A stretch of DNA of 64,000 bases from Streptomyces sp. NRRL S-118 (GCF_000716335.1 NZ_KL591022.1:60545-124544); one strand, 5' to 3'; counted from the stretch's first letter, positions 10,317-18,959 are shown. The notes: generated by a model from the letters alone, not told the origin. Numbers and translations: made by a program.

Positions 10317-11780
10317 ATGACGGTGACAGAAGAGAACCAGGCGTACGGGCCGGGCATCGACCCCGAGCGTCTGGCCGTCTGCCTGAGCGTCCTCGAGGAG
10401 CTCGACAAGCTGGACGTGGACCACCCGGACGCGATCACCGTCCGGCGCGCCACCGCCGGCATCTACCGCACCGTGAAGCAGCGCCGCCGCCAGGAGCGCA
10501 GGGCCGCCAAGACCGCGCACGACAAGGCGGTCACCGAGGCCACCGCGACCGGCTCCGCCGAGCGGATCGACGACGAGACGCAGGGCCTGCTGCCGTCGTC
10601 CTCGGTCGCCGGCGAGATCGCGGGCGTACTGCGGCGTCCCCGCTCCTGCTACATCTGCAAGACCCGATACGTCGAGGTCGACGCCTTCTACCACCAGCTG
10701 TGCCGCGACTGCGCCACCGAGAACCGGGCCCGGCGCGATGCCCGCACGGACCTGACCGGCCGCCGCGCGCTGCTCACCGGCGGCCGCGCCAAGATCGGTA
10801 TGTACATCGCGCTGCGGCTGCTGCGCGACGGTGCCCACACCACGATCACCACCCGCTTCCCCAAGGACGCGATCCGCCGCTTCAAGGCCATGCCCGACAG
10901 CGACGAGTGGATCCACCGGCTGAAGATCGTCGGCATCGACCTGCGCGACCCGGCGCAGGTCGTCGCGCTCGCCGACTCGGTCGCCGCCGAGGGCCCGCTG
11001 GACATCCTGATCAACAACGCCGCCCAGACCGTCCGGCGCTCCCCGCAGGCGTACCGGGAGCTGGTCACGGCCGAGTCGGCCCCGCTGCCGGCCGGCGAGC
11101 TGCCGGCCGCCGAGGTCATCGGCACGTTCGGCAGCGGCGCCGTCGAGACGATGGCCGCCCTGCCGTCGTCCCGCGGCGGCGGGCTGTCCGCCCAGGACGT
11201 CACCGACCTGGCCCTGGTCAGCGGCTCGGCGTCGCTCGAGCGGATCGCCGCGGGCACCGCGATCGACGCCGGCGGTCTGGTGCCGGACCTGCACGACACC
11301 AACAGCTGGATCCAGACGGTCTCCGAGGTCGACCCGGTCGAGCTCCTCGAAGTGCAGCTGTGCAACTCCACGGCGCCGTTCATCCTGATCAGCCGCCTGC
11401 GCTCGGCGATGGCCGCGTCGCCGGCCCGGCGCACCTACGTGGTGAACGTCTCCGCGATGGAAGGCGTCTTCAGCCGCGGCTACAAGGGCGCGGGGCACCC
11501 GCACACCAACATGGCGAAGGCCGCGCTCAACATGCTCACGCGCACCAGCGCGCAGGAGATGTTCGAGAAGGACCGCATCCTGATGACCGCGGTCGACACC
11601 GGCTGGATCACCGACGAGCGACCGCACCCCGACAAGATGCGGCTGGCCGAGGCGGGTTTCCACGCCCCGCTGGACCTGGTCGACGGCGCGGCCCGGGTGT
11701 ACGACCCGATCGTCCGCGGCGAGGCGGGCGAGGACCTCTTCGGCTGCTTCCTCAAGGACTACGCGCCCGCCAAGTGGTAA
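10317..11780 (+). CDS. SDR-fold protein with N-terminal zinc-knuckle; catalytic Tyr absent
   Basis: 487 residues, about twice a classical short-chain dehydrogenase. A helical first 100 residues precede a CYIC...CRDC cluster (Cys111, 114, 129, 132) that can bind zinc. The Rossmann part then starts with TGGRAKIG (154-161) and has NNAA (233-236), an inserted segment at about 245-330 and a VNVSAMEG strand with Ser379. The expected YxxxK is TNMAK: Lys401 is kept but Thr397 replaces the tyrosine. Nucleotide binding is likely; oxidoreductase chemistry of the usual kind is not. AGGA lies upstream of the ATG. The small peptide gene at 12065 follows. Confidence 0.8.
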   Translation: MTVTEENQAYGPGIDPERLAVCLSVLEELDKLDVDHPDAITVRRATAGIYRTVKQRRRQERRAAKTAHDKAVTEATATGSAERIDDETQGLLPSSSVAGEIAGVLRRPRSCYICKTRYVEVDAFYHQLCRDCATENRARRDARTDLTGRRALLTGGRAKIGMYIALRLLRDGAHTTITTRFPKDAIRRFKAMPDSDEWIHRLKIVGIDLRDPAQVVALADSVAAEGPLDILINNAAQTVRRSPQAYRELVTAESAPLPAGELPAAEVIGTFGSGAVETMAALPSSRGGGLSAQDVTDLALVSGSASLERIAAGTAIDAGGLVPDLHDTNSWIQTVSEVDPVELLEVQLCNSTAPFILISRLRSAMAASPARRTYVVNVSAMEGVFSRGYKGAGHPHTNMAKAALNMLTRTSAQEMFEKDRILMTAVDTGWITDERPHPDKMRLAEAGFHAPLDLVDGAARVYDPIVRGEAGEDLFGCFLKDYAPAKW

Positions 11781-11787
11781 CACCGCG

Positions 11788-11803
11788 GTGACCCCACGGT
11801 CAC
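11788..11803 (+). terminator. Stem-loop after the SDR gene
   Basis: GTGACC-CCAC-GGTCAC is a perfect 6-bp stem starting 8 bp after the stop codon at 11780. There is no T-run, as is common for Streptomyces terminators. Confidence 0.45.
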
Positions 11804-12064
11804 ACGCGAGGTGCACCATGAAGTGACTGGATGCCTACGGAGTGTCCGGAAATTGCCCATGTGACGCGTTCCATCGAGCGCGAGCGTGCTCATTTGGTTA
11901 ACCTGGAGCGACGGTCGGCCGACAGGGATCCACGAAACCCCCTTCGAGGCCGACCCGGGACAAGGCCTGCCACCAAGGCCGCGGTCCCGCCCCAGTACCG
12001 GCGCCACCGCGACCGATCGGCATCTTCCATGTCCTCATAGGTTCGCGACACGAAGGAGTGCGCG

Positions 12065-12235
12065 GTGACACCAGAACTGACGAAGCAGGAACAGCGTCCG
12101 GCGGAGGACGGCGACCCGTCCGCACGATCGGACAGACTCGGCAGCCTCGAAGTGTGGGCCCGTTCGGCCCCGATCCGGCTCGCCGGCTACGAGGACGACC
12201 TCGCCGAGCCGCACATCCTGCCCGGAATCGACTGA
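12065..12235 (+). CDS. 56-residue acidic peptide, unrecognised; RiPP precursor-like
   Basis: A GTG with GAAGGAG seven bases upstream encodes 56 residues. The first half is charged and polar (TPELTKQEQRPAEDGDPSAR), the second a more hydrophobic segment (LEVWARSAPIRLAGYEDD) ending LAEPHILPGID. There is no cysteine, signal peptide or membrane helix, and no Ser or Thr after the serine of WARSAP. A perfect 12-bp hairpin follows 16 bp after the stop, so the gene looks like a self-contained transcription unit. The leader/core appearance resembles a ribosomal-peptide precursor, but no known maturation enzyme is adjacent; the unusual SDR-like gene just upstream is the only candidate partner. Function not known. 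Confidence 0.6.
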   Translation: MTPELTKQEQRPAEDGDPSARSDRLGSLEVWARSAPIRLAGYEDDLAEPHILPGID

Positions 12236-12251
12236 TCCACCCGCTTCGCCC

Positions 12252-12280
12252 GTGCCCTCCGCCGATCCGGCGGAGGGCAC
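12252..12280 (+). terminator. Strong hairpin terminator behind the peptide gene
   Basis: GTGCCCTCCGCC-GATCC-GGCGGAGGGCAC is a perfect 12-bp stem with a 5-base loop, 16 bp after the peptide stop and in front of the convergent 12351 gene end. It can serve both directions. Confidence 0.75.
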
Positions 12281-12330
12281 GCGCACGTCCGCCCGCGCCG
12301 CGCACGTCCGCCCGCGCCGCGCACGTCCGC
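12281..12330. repeat. 19-bp tandem repeat, about 2.6 copies
   Basis: GCGCACGTCCGCCCGCGCC occurs at 12281-12299 and 12300-12318, followed by a partial copy to 12330. It lies between the terminator hairpin and the stop of the membrane protein gene, outside any coding sequence. Confidence 0.8.
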
Positions 12331-12350
12331 GCCGGCCCCGAGCCGGGTCG

Positions 12351-13772
12351 TCACTCCGATGTGCCGAGCCGCGTCGGCGGCATGAACTCCCGTACGTAGG
12401 TCCGGTGCCACCACGCACCCGTCGCCCGCAGCTCCTGCCAGGTGGTGAACCGGTAGCGGTAGAGCCGGGCGCGGACGACCGCGGGCGGCGCGTCGGGGAA
12501 CGGGTTGTGCCGCAGCAGCCGCAGCGTGTCCCGGTCGCCGTCCAGCAGCCGCTCCACCAGCCCGCCGAACCATGAGTAGGCGTAGGCGGGGGAGAGGGCG
12601 GCGAACCACATCATCCAGTCCAGCCGCAGGTGGTACGGCGCGAATTGGCGCGGCAGCCGCCGCACGTCGCCCGGTTTGCCCTTGAACTCGTACGCGCGCC
12701 ACACCGTCCCCGCGTGCAGCACCGTCTCGTCCGTGCCCTCGATGACGATCTCGTGCCGGATCCGGCCGACCGTCCCGAACGCTCCGTAGGTGTTGACCAG
12801 GTGCAGCGGGTCGAAGGACCGGTTCATCGCCTGGCGGCGGGAGAGCAGGTTGCGGGCCGGGTTCCGGCTCAGGAACAGCACGAGCGCGGTGACGGCGAGG
12901 ACGAGGATCCCGTACCAGAGCGGGGGAGCGGGCAGGGCCGGGGCCTGCGCGAACAGGGAGCCGTCCACGGCGGGCACGGCCAGCACGATCGTGATCCAGT
13001 TCAGCCACGCGAAGTTGCCGGACAGGACCAGCCACAACTGCGTCACGATGATCACGCCCGCCGCGACGCTCGCCACCGGCTGCGGCGTGAACAGCAGCAC
13101 CGGTACGACCAGCTGCGTCACGTGGTTGGCCGCCGCCTCCACCCGGTGCAGCGGCCGGGGCAGATGGTGGAAGAACCAGCTCAGCGGCCCGGGCATCGGC
13201 TGGGTCTCGTGGTGGTAGTAGAGGCAGGTCAGGTCCCGCCAGCAGGGATCGCCGCGCAGTTTGATCAGCCCCGCGCCGAACTCCACCCGGAACAGCAGCC
13301 AGCGCAGCAGCCACAGGATCAGCACGGGCGGCGCGGTGCGCTCGTTGCCGAGGAAGACGGCGAGGAACCCCGCCTCCAGCAGCAGCGATTCCCAGCCGAA
13401 GCCGTACCAGGTCTGCCCGACGTTGACGATCGACAGATACAGCGCCCAGAGCACCGCCCACATCAGCATGCAGACGGCCAGCGGCACCGCGTCGCCCGCG
13501 CCCGCGGCGAGGGCCGCGGCCAGCGCCGCCCCGGTCCAGGCGCACAGCGCGAAGAACCGGTCCGAGTAGTGCCGGTGGAAGAGGCTGGGCGCCTGCCGCG
13601 GTGTCACCCGGCGCAGGTGGGCGGGGACCGGCAGCATGCCGCGCTCACCGATGAGCGCCTTGAACTGGAGCGCGGCGCCGGCGAAGGCGACCAGGTAGAG
13701 CCCCGCGAGAGCCCGCTGGAATACCAGCCGGCTCAGCCAGTAGTCGGACGAGGTGAACCAGAACCACTCCAT
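12351..13772 (-). CDS. Lipase maturation factor family membrane protein
   Basis: 473 residues with about seven membrane spans, resembling the lipase-maturation-factor (LMF1) family: WFWFTSSDYWLSRLVFQRAL at the start, GFGWESLLLEAGFLAVFLGN, FRVEFGAGLIKLRGDPCWRD then LTCLYYHHETQPMPGPLSW, and a C-terminal soluble part with QFAPYHLRLDWMMWFAAL. The eukaryotic homologue folds lipases in the ER; what bacterial members do is not established. It is the last gene of a three-gene operon, starting 22 bp after the DUF1990 stop. Confidence 0.85.
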   Translation of the reverse strand: MEWFWFTSSDYWLSRLVFQRALAGLYLVAFAGAALQFKALIGERGMLPVPAHLRRVTPRQAPSLFHRHYSDRFFALCAWTGAALAAALAAGAGDAVPLAVCMLMWAVLWALYLSIVNVGQTWYGFGWESLLLEAGFLAVFLGNERTAPPVLILWLLRWLLFRVEFGAGLIKLRGDPCWRDLTCLYYHHETQPMPGPLSWFFHHLPRPLHRVEAAANHVTQLVVPVLLFTPQPVASVAAGVIIVTQLWLVLSGNFAWLNWITIVLAVPAVDGSLFAQAPALPAPPLWYGILVLAVTALVLFLSRNPARNLLSRRQAMNRSFDPLHLVNTYGAFGTVGRIRHEIVIEGTDETVLHAGTVWRAYEFKGKPGDVRRLPRQFAPYHLRLDWMMWFAALSPAYAYSWFGGLVERLLDGDRDTLRLLRHNPFPDAPPAVVRARLYRYRFTTWQELRATGAWWHRTYVREFMPPTRLGTSE

Positions 13773-13794
13773 CGGTTCCAGTATCGGCCGGGGA

Positions 13795-14337
13795 TCACTC
13801 CGCGGCGATCTTTCGCAGGGTCCGGCCGAGCCGTCGCGCGTACCACCGCTGCAGTACGGGCACGAGCGGCCCGGCCACCCGTGTGTACCAGCGGGCGGGC
13901 GTGCTGAAGGCCGTGACCGTGAACCACACGGAGCCGTCCGCCCGCAGATCCACGACGAACGATTCCTCGCCGCGCTCCGGGTGGCCCGTCCGGGTCCCGT
14001 AGGCGAAGCCCGCCCGTGTCGCCTCGTACGCCGTCCACACCACCTCGCAGGGCGCGGCGATCCGCAGCCGCCCGGCGCCCAGCGCCACCTCGACGGCGAC
14101 GCCGGGCGCGGCGCGCCCGGCGTCGGCGCGCACCCGGACGCCCGACGCGCGGTGCATGCGCCAGGTGGTGACGGCTGCGCCGGCCCGCTCGAAGACGTCT
14201 GGGCCGCTGCCGATCAGGACCTCTTCGTGCAGGTGCTGGTAGCCCTCCGGCAGCGGCCGGGCGGCGGTGGCACCGACTTCCGGGTAGCTCAAGGAGGGGG
14301 TGTCCGCGGTGCTCAGGCTGCGGATGAGGCGTGTCAC
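13795..14337 (-). CDS. DUF1990 family protein
   Basis: 180 residues, soluble. Family features include an LSYPEVGAT-like start, a YQHLHEEVLIGSG segment, a W-R-M-H region, and GYGTRTGHPERGEESF then WFTVTAFSTPARWYTRV near the end (the first reads AFAYGTRTGH in part). DUF1990 (UPF0548) proteins have a lipocalin or START-like look and no proven function. The GTG start overlaps the upstream yndJ-like stop by four bases (GTGA), so translation is coupled. Confidence 0.85.
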   Translation of the reverse strand: MTRLIRSLSTADTPSLSYPEVGATAARPLPEGYQHLHEEVLIGSGPDVFERAGAAVTTWRMHRASGVRVRADAGRAAPGVAVEVALGAGRLRIAAPCEVVWTAYEATRAGFAYGTRTGHPERGEESFVVDLRADGSVWFTVTAFSTPARWYTRVAGPLVPVLQRWYARRLGRTLRKIAAE

Positions 14338-15161
14338 GGAACGGCTCCCTCGAGTCGTCGCCAGGCCAGCACCGAGCACAGTGCGAAGCCGAGGGCGTTG
14401 CCGAGGCCGTGGGTGGCGGCCATCCAGGTCAGGTCGGGGTGGGGCAGTCCGGTCGCCTCGCCGAGCGCCCAGCTCAGCGCGAGCAGCATGGTCGCGACCA
14501 GGACGCCGGCCGAGACGGCGAGCAGCGTACGGGTGAGCCGGTCGTCCGCAGCGGCCCGGGTGCCGCGCACGTCCCGCCACGTCAGCAGCGCGACGGCCCA
14601 CATTCCGGCGGTGAGGACGAGCGCCCCCGCGAGCTCCGCCCAGTCGTCGAGGAAGTAGCCGAACAGGACGAGCAGGGTGCCCAGGGGCACGCTGAGGGCG
14701 GCGAACCGGCCGCCCGGTCCATCGGCCGCCCGGCAGACCAGGCCCGCGACCAGTGCGGCGGCGAAGCCGGCGAAGTGGAAGTGCGGCACGGTCAGCGCGA
14801 GGATCTCCAGGTCGAAGCCGAACAACCGGTGCCCGGTCCGCTCGGCGACCAGCGCGAGTCCGGCGACCGACGGGCTCACCAGTGCGGTGAGGACGGCGAT
14901 CTCGGCCGGTGCCGCCGAGCGCGTACGCAGCAGACGGCGCGGCGCGTGAAGTGCCAGCAGCACGGTGCCGGCCGCGTGGCAGGCGGCGAGCGCGGTGGCG
15001 GCCGTGCCGCGCGGGAGCCAGAGGCACACCGCTCCCGGCAGCGCGAACAGCGGCCACAGCCTCCGGATGGCGGCCGTCCCCTCCGCGTCCATCAGGCGCA
15101 GGCCCGCCGGGACGATCACCAGCATGCCGAGCGCCACGATCGGACCGACCAGTACCGACAC
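14334..15161 (-). CDS. YndJ-like multi-pass membrane protein
   Basis: 275 residues with about eight or nine membrane helices. The signature LALTVPHFHFAGFAAAL and WMAATHGLGNALGFALCS match the YndJ family, with several histidines inside helices. Function unknown. The GTG at 15161 has AGAGGGGG seven bases upstream; the frame is open further, but the extension crosses the promoter. It is the first gene of an operon with the DUF1990 and lipase-maturation-factor genes, behind the paired operator at 15176-15231. Confidence 0.85.
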   Translation of the reverse strand: MSVLVGPIVALGMLVIVPAGLRLMDAEGTAAIRRLWPLFALPGAVCLWLPRGTAATALAACHAAGTVLLALHAPRRLLRTRSAAPAEIAVLTALVSPSVAGLALVAERTGHRLFGFDLEILALTVPHFHFAGFAAALVAGLVCRAADGPGGRFAALSVPLGTLLVLFGYFLDDWAELAGALVLTAGMWAVALLTWRDVRGTRAAADDRLTRTLLAVSAGVLVATMLLALSWALGEATGLPHPDLTWMAATHGLGNALGFALCSVLAWRRLEGAVP

Positions 15162-15175
15162 GGCGACCCCCTCTT

Positions 15176-15231
15176 GTTGAACGCGTTCAACCGGCAGGGT
15201 GAGCCTAGAGGGTCTCTTGAACGCGTTCAAG
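15176..15231 (-). promoter_or_regulatory. Promoter with two identical palindromic operators
   Basis: TTGAACGCGTTCAA occurs perfectly at 15177-15190 and 15217-15230, 40 bp apart, each extended by one complementary base pair. On the minus strand the right copy supplies a -35 (TTGAAC), followed after 17 bp by TAGGCT as the -10; the left copy sits just past the start point. A repressor could cover both the -35 and the initiation site on the same face of the helix. It controls the yndJ-like operon; no regulator gene is next to it. Confidence 0.8.
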
Positions 15232-15333
15232 CAGCGGGCGGGGAGCGGGCCTCCGGTTGCGGGGGTCTGCCCGATCCGGCAGACATAGAGATCATGCAGG
15301 GCTGAAGCGGTACCGAAAGGCGGGAGGGCCTCC

Positions 15334-16626
15334 GTGCGTACCACCACACGTCGTCGCCGGTGCGGCGCGGTCGCCGCGGTGACCGCGGGACTCCTCGTCG
15401 CGGGGTGCGGCAGCGACGGCGAAGGCCGGCCGGCCGAGGGCCCGGGGGCGCAGTCGGGCCTGCCGGGGCCGCGGGACGTCCTGCTCCAGCCGGCCGCCGC
15501 CCACGGCCCCGCGCCCTTCACCCCCTCCACGGTCAGACCGTCCCCCGACGCGGCGAGCGCGCCCCCGTCGGCCGGGCCCGGCGCCCCGCCGGTCACGGGC
15601 ATCGTCTCCGGAGCCACCCCCGGGCTGTACGGCGGCGCCCGCTCGGTCGCCAGCTGCGACGTCGAACGGCAGGTGCGCCTCCTGACCTCCGACCGGGCGC
15701 GGACGGCCGCCTTCGCCCAGGCCGCCGGAGTCAGCCCGACCCGGCTCGCGCCCTGGCTGCGCGGCCTGACGCCCGTGGTGCTGCGGTCCGACACTCGGGT
15801 CACCGGCCACGGCTACCGCGAGGACTCCGCCGCCCCCTTCCAAGCGGTCCTCCAGGCGGGTACCGCCGTCCTGGTCGACGAGTACGGCGCACCGCGGGTG
15901 CGCTGCGCCTCCGGCAGCCCGCTGCGCTCACCCGCCAGCGACGACGGCGGCGTCGAGCACAAGGGGCAGCCGTGGCCCGGGTTCGACCCCGGGCGGGTCG
16001 TGACCGTCACCGCCACCCAGCACGTCGTCGAGAGCCTGCTCATCGTCAGTGTCGTCAGCAACACGCTCATCGAGCGCAGGACCGGCACCGACGGCGAGAA
16101 GGACCGCATCGTCACCGACGAGAGCGTCCTGAACCGGCCGGCCGAGCCCCCGCCCCAGTCCGCGGAGCCCCTCCCGGTCGCCCCGCAGCCGGTGGGGCCG
16201 ACCATCTGCCCGACCGATCCACCCGCGCCGCCCGGGTGCCCCGCGCCACCTTCCGTCGACCCGGAACCGGAGTTCCATGCCGGCGTGGACCGGGGCGGCG
16301 CCGAGGAGGGCGCCGGGGGCCTGATGGGCCCGGACAACGGAATGGACGCCGGACCGGACGCCGGTCCCGACGGCGGCATCGGCTCCGTGCCCGACGACGA
16401 CGGCTCGTTCTCGGGGGCGGACGCGGGGCTGGAAGCAGAGCCCGACGCGGGACCGGACGACGCGCCGGACGCGGGACCGGACGAAGGGCCGGGCGCGGGA
16501 CCGGACGAAGGGCCGGACGAGGACCTGGAGACGGAGATGGGCGCCGGGGGCCTGATGGGCCCGGACGCCGGACCGGGCGAAGGACTGGACGACGGCGCTG
16601 TCGAGCCGGAGCCGTACGAGGGCTGA
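15334..16626 (+). CDS. Secreted lipoprotein, DUF6777-like, with acidic low-complexity tail
   Basis: 430 residues from GTG, with GGGAGG upstream. A basic start (RTTTRRRRCG) and lipobox LLVAGC near residue 24 indicate a lipoprotein. The folded part (about 85-250) has YGGARSVASCDVERQVRLLT, VLRSDTRVTGHGY, VLVDEYGAPRVRCASGSPL with paired cysteines, and a TATQHVVESLLIV helix, which looks like the DUF6777 domain. From about 265 the sequence becomes Pro-rich, then a 100-residue Asp/Gly/Pro tail with repeated GPDAGPDEGP-type units and two copies of AGGLMGPD. Role unknown; surface-exposed. Confidence 0.75.
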   Translation: MRTTTRRRRCGAVAAVTAGLLVAGCGSDGEGRPAEGPGAQSGLPGPRDVLLQPAAAHGPAPFTPSTVRPSPDAASAPPSAGPGAPPVTGIVSGATPGLYGGARSVASCDVERQVRLLTSDRARTAAFAQAAGVSPTRLAPWLRGLTPVVLRSDTRVTGHGYREDSAAPFQAVLQAGTAVLVDEYGAPRVRCASGSPLRSPASDDGGVEHKGQPWPGFDPGRVVTVTATQHVVESLLIVSVVSNTLIERRTGTDGEKDRIVTDESVLNRPAEPPPQSAEPLPVAPQPVGPTICPTDPPAPPGCPAPPSVDPEPEFHAGVDRGGAEEGAGGLMGPDNGMDAGPDAGPDGGIGSVPDDDGSFSGADAGLEAEPDAGPDDAPDAGPDEGPGAGPDEGPDEDLETEMGAGGLMGPDAGPGEGLDDGAVEPEPYEG

Positions 16627-16699
16627 CGGCCCTCCCGCGTCCGCCCCCGTGCTCTTGCATACGGTCGAAAAAGCAGACGAATGATGGCAGAGTGGCTCC

Positions 16700-18808
16700 A
16701 TGGTTGATCCGGCAGCGGATGCCCTGTCGCTCCCTGAGGACTGGCCCGCCCACCCGGATCTGAGTCTGTCCCTCAATCGCATGGGCAGCTTTGACTGGGA
16801 CCTGGACGCGGGGCTGATGCACATGGACCAGGCCGCCCTCGACGTGTTCCAGGTGGATGCCACGGAGTACGACGGGCGGCCCGAGAGCCTTGCCCCGCGC
16901 GTCCCGCCCACCGAGGCGATCCGCCTCGACGGCATGGTGACCCAGGCGCTGAAGAACGGCAGCAGCCACTACGGTGCCTACTTCCGCATCCGTGACCGCA
17001 AGGGGAACCTGCGCTGGACCCACACCCAGGGCTTCATCCGGCGCGACGGCAGCGGCCGCCCGCGCCGCATCATCGGAATCGTCCGCGACGCCACCCAGGA
17101 GCTCACCGAGTCCACCGCGCGCTTCGAGGTCGACGCCGAACGGCGCCGGCAGACCAGCGTCGTGGAAGCCACCACCGCGGCGCTCGCCCACGCCAGGACC
17201 GTCAAGGACGTCATCGACGTGCTCAAGGACTCCCACGGCCTGGAACACCTCGGCGCCACCAGTCTGGTGATGGGCCTGCTGGAGGCCGGCCGCATCCACC
17301 TCGTCGCCGACGGACCGGAGGGCTCCTTCGTGCCCGGCACCCGCTACACCCGGGTGGACGAGCAGTACCCCATGAGCGAAGTCGTCCGCACCCTCGCACC
17401 CCGGTACATCGAGTCGCCCGAGGACTTCGCCGCGTCGTACCCCATCCTGTGGCCCCACATCAGCGGCCTCGGCATCACCTCCGCCGCCTACCTGCCCCTC
17501 ATCGCCCAGGCCCGGCCCATCGGCGCCCTCGGCCTGCTCTACAGCGACAAGTACGGCTTCTCCGCCGAGGACCGCAACGTCCTGGTCGCACTCGGCAGCA
17601 GCATCGCCCAGAGCCTGCAGCGCGCCATGCTCTTCGAGCAGGAGCACGACCTCGCCGAGGGGCTCCAGCAGGCGATGCTGCCGCGCAGGATCCCGCACGT
17701 CCCCGGCGCGCAGATCGCCGTCCGGTACCGCTCGGCCCGCCTCGGCCGGGACATCGGCGGCGACTGGTACGACATCATCCCGCTGCCCGGCGGGCGGGTC
17801 GGCGCCGTCATCGGCGACGTCCAGGGCCACGACACGCACGCCGCCGCCGTCATGGGGCAGCTCCGCATCGTGCTGCGGGCCTACGCCGCCGAGGGTCACA
17901 CCCCGGCCACCGTGATGGCCCGGGCCTCCGTCTTCCTGCACGAACTGGACACCGAACGGTTCGCCACCTGTACGTACCTGGAGGCCGACCTGGCGACGGG
18001 CGTGGTGCAGATCGTGCGCGCCGGCCACGTGGACCCGCTCCTGCGCGACACCGACGGGAGCTGCCGCCGGGTCCCCGTCCAGGGCGGCCTGCCGCTGGGC
18101 CTGTCGGCGGAGTTCGGGCGGCTGGAGTACCCCGTCTCCATCCTGGAGCTGGACCCCGGCCAGGCCCTGCTGCTGTACACCGACGGCCTCATCGAAGAGC
18201 CGGGCGCCGACCTCGACGACGGCATGCAGTGGCTGACGGCGCTGGTGCGCAGCGGTCCGAGCGACCTCCAACTGCTCGCGGACCACCTGTGCGACGTCGT
18301 CGACGAGCGCGGCGGCGACGACGACGTGGCGGTCCTGCTGCTGCGCCGCAGAGGCGGCTACACCCCGCAGGCCGGCGGCCGGCTCCAGCAGCACGTCGCG
18401 CAGAACGACCCCGAGGCGCTGCGCTCCGCGCGGCACATGATCGGGGCCGCCGTCCGCGCGTGGAGCGCGGCCGGGCGGGCCGACGAGATCGAACTGGTCG
18501 CCGACGAGCTGATCACCAACGCCCTCCTGCACACCGACGGCGGGGCGATCGTCACCCTGCGGATGCCGGCCGGCCATGAACGGCGGCTGCGGGTCGAGGT
18601 GGAGGACCGCTCCAGCGTGCTGCCGCGCCGCCGGGACGCCGGGATGTCGGGCGTGTCCGGACGGGGACTGCTGCTGGTCGACCGGCTCGCCGACGTGTGG
18701 GGCGTGGAGTCCCGCGGCAGCGGCAAGTGCGTCTGGTGCGAGTTCGCCGTCGGGGAGCGCCAAGGGATCACCCGGTCACCGGTACCTCCGGAAGCGCGGC
18801 CCACATGA
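16700..18808 (+). CDS. PAS-GAF-PP2C phosphatase with C-terminal HATPase domain
   Basis: 702 residues, soluble. PAS at about 25-135 (FDWDLDAGLMHMD, RWTHTQGFIRRDGSGRPRRI), GAF at about 150-320 (TSAAYLPLIAQARPIGALGL), SpoIIE phosphatase at about 340-555 (GGDWYDIIPLPGGRVGAVIG, GDVQGHDTHAA, LLYTDGLIEEPG, DDDVAVLLLR) and HATPase_c at about 570-690 (VADELITNALLHTDGGAI, GRGLLLVDRLADVWG). Metal-binding aspartates are present, so an active phosphatase acting on an anti-sigma antagonist is expected. It is cytosolic, unlike the membrane-bound one at 906-3740. No antagonist gene lies beside it. Confidence 0.9.
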   Translation: MVDPAADALSLPEDWPAHPDLSLSLNRMGSFDWDLDAGLMHMDQAALDVFQVDATEYDGRPESLAPRVPPTEAIRLDGMVTQALKNGSSHYGAYFRIRDRKGNLRWTHTQGFIRRDGSGRPRRIIGIVRDATQELTESTARFEVDAERRRQTSVVEATTAALAHARTVKDVIDVLKDSHGLEHLGATSLVMGLLEAGRIHLVADGPEGSFVPGTRYTRVDEQYPMSEVVRTLAPRYIESPEDFAASYPILWPHISGLGITSAAYLPLIAQARPIGALGLLYSDKYGFSAEDRNVLVALGSSIAQSLQRAMLFEQEHDLAEGLQQAMLPRRIPHVPGAQIAVRYRSARLGRDIGGDWYDIIPLPGGRVGAVIGDVQGHDTHAAAVMGQLRIVLRAYAAEGHTPATVMARASVFLHELDTERFATCTYLEADLATGVVQIVRAGHVDPLLRDTDGSCRRVPVQGGLPLGLSAEFGRLEYPVSILELDPGQALLLYTDGLIEEPGADLDDGMQWLTALVRSGPSDLQLLADHLCDVVDERGGDDDVAVLLLRRRGGYTPQAGGRLQQHVAQNDPEALRSARHMIGAAVRAWSAAGRADEIELVADELITNALLHTDGGAIVTLRMPAGHERRLRVEVEDRSSVLPRRRDAGMSGVSGRGLLLVDRLADVWGVESRGSGKCVWCEFAVGERQGITRSPVPPEARPT

Positions 18809-18959
18809 GTCGTTGACCGTACGTGTGCGGACCGTGCTTGACCGTGACCGGCCGAAGGCGTTGACTGCTTTCCCGTGGCCCTCCAGGAGCCGGGCCGCAC
18901 GCACGGCCCTCCGGCCGGCCGCAAGGCCCGGCCCCGGCCCCGGACGACATGAGGATCCC

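Noticed and set aside
12281..12330. CRISPR-like array
   Set aside because: Units are directly adjacent without spacers, and no cas genes occur in the window.
16112..18763. Very long open frame on the minus strand (883 codons)
   Set aside because: It mirrors the PAS-GAF-PP2C gene on the plus strand and has no recognisable domain; it is a GC-bias shadow.
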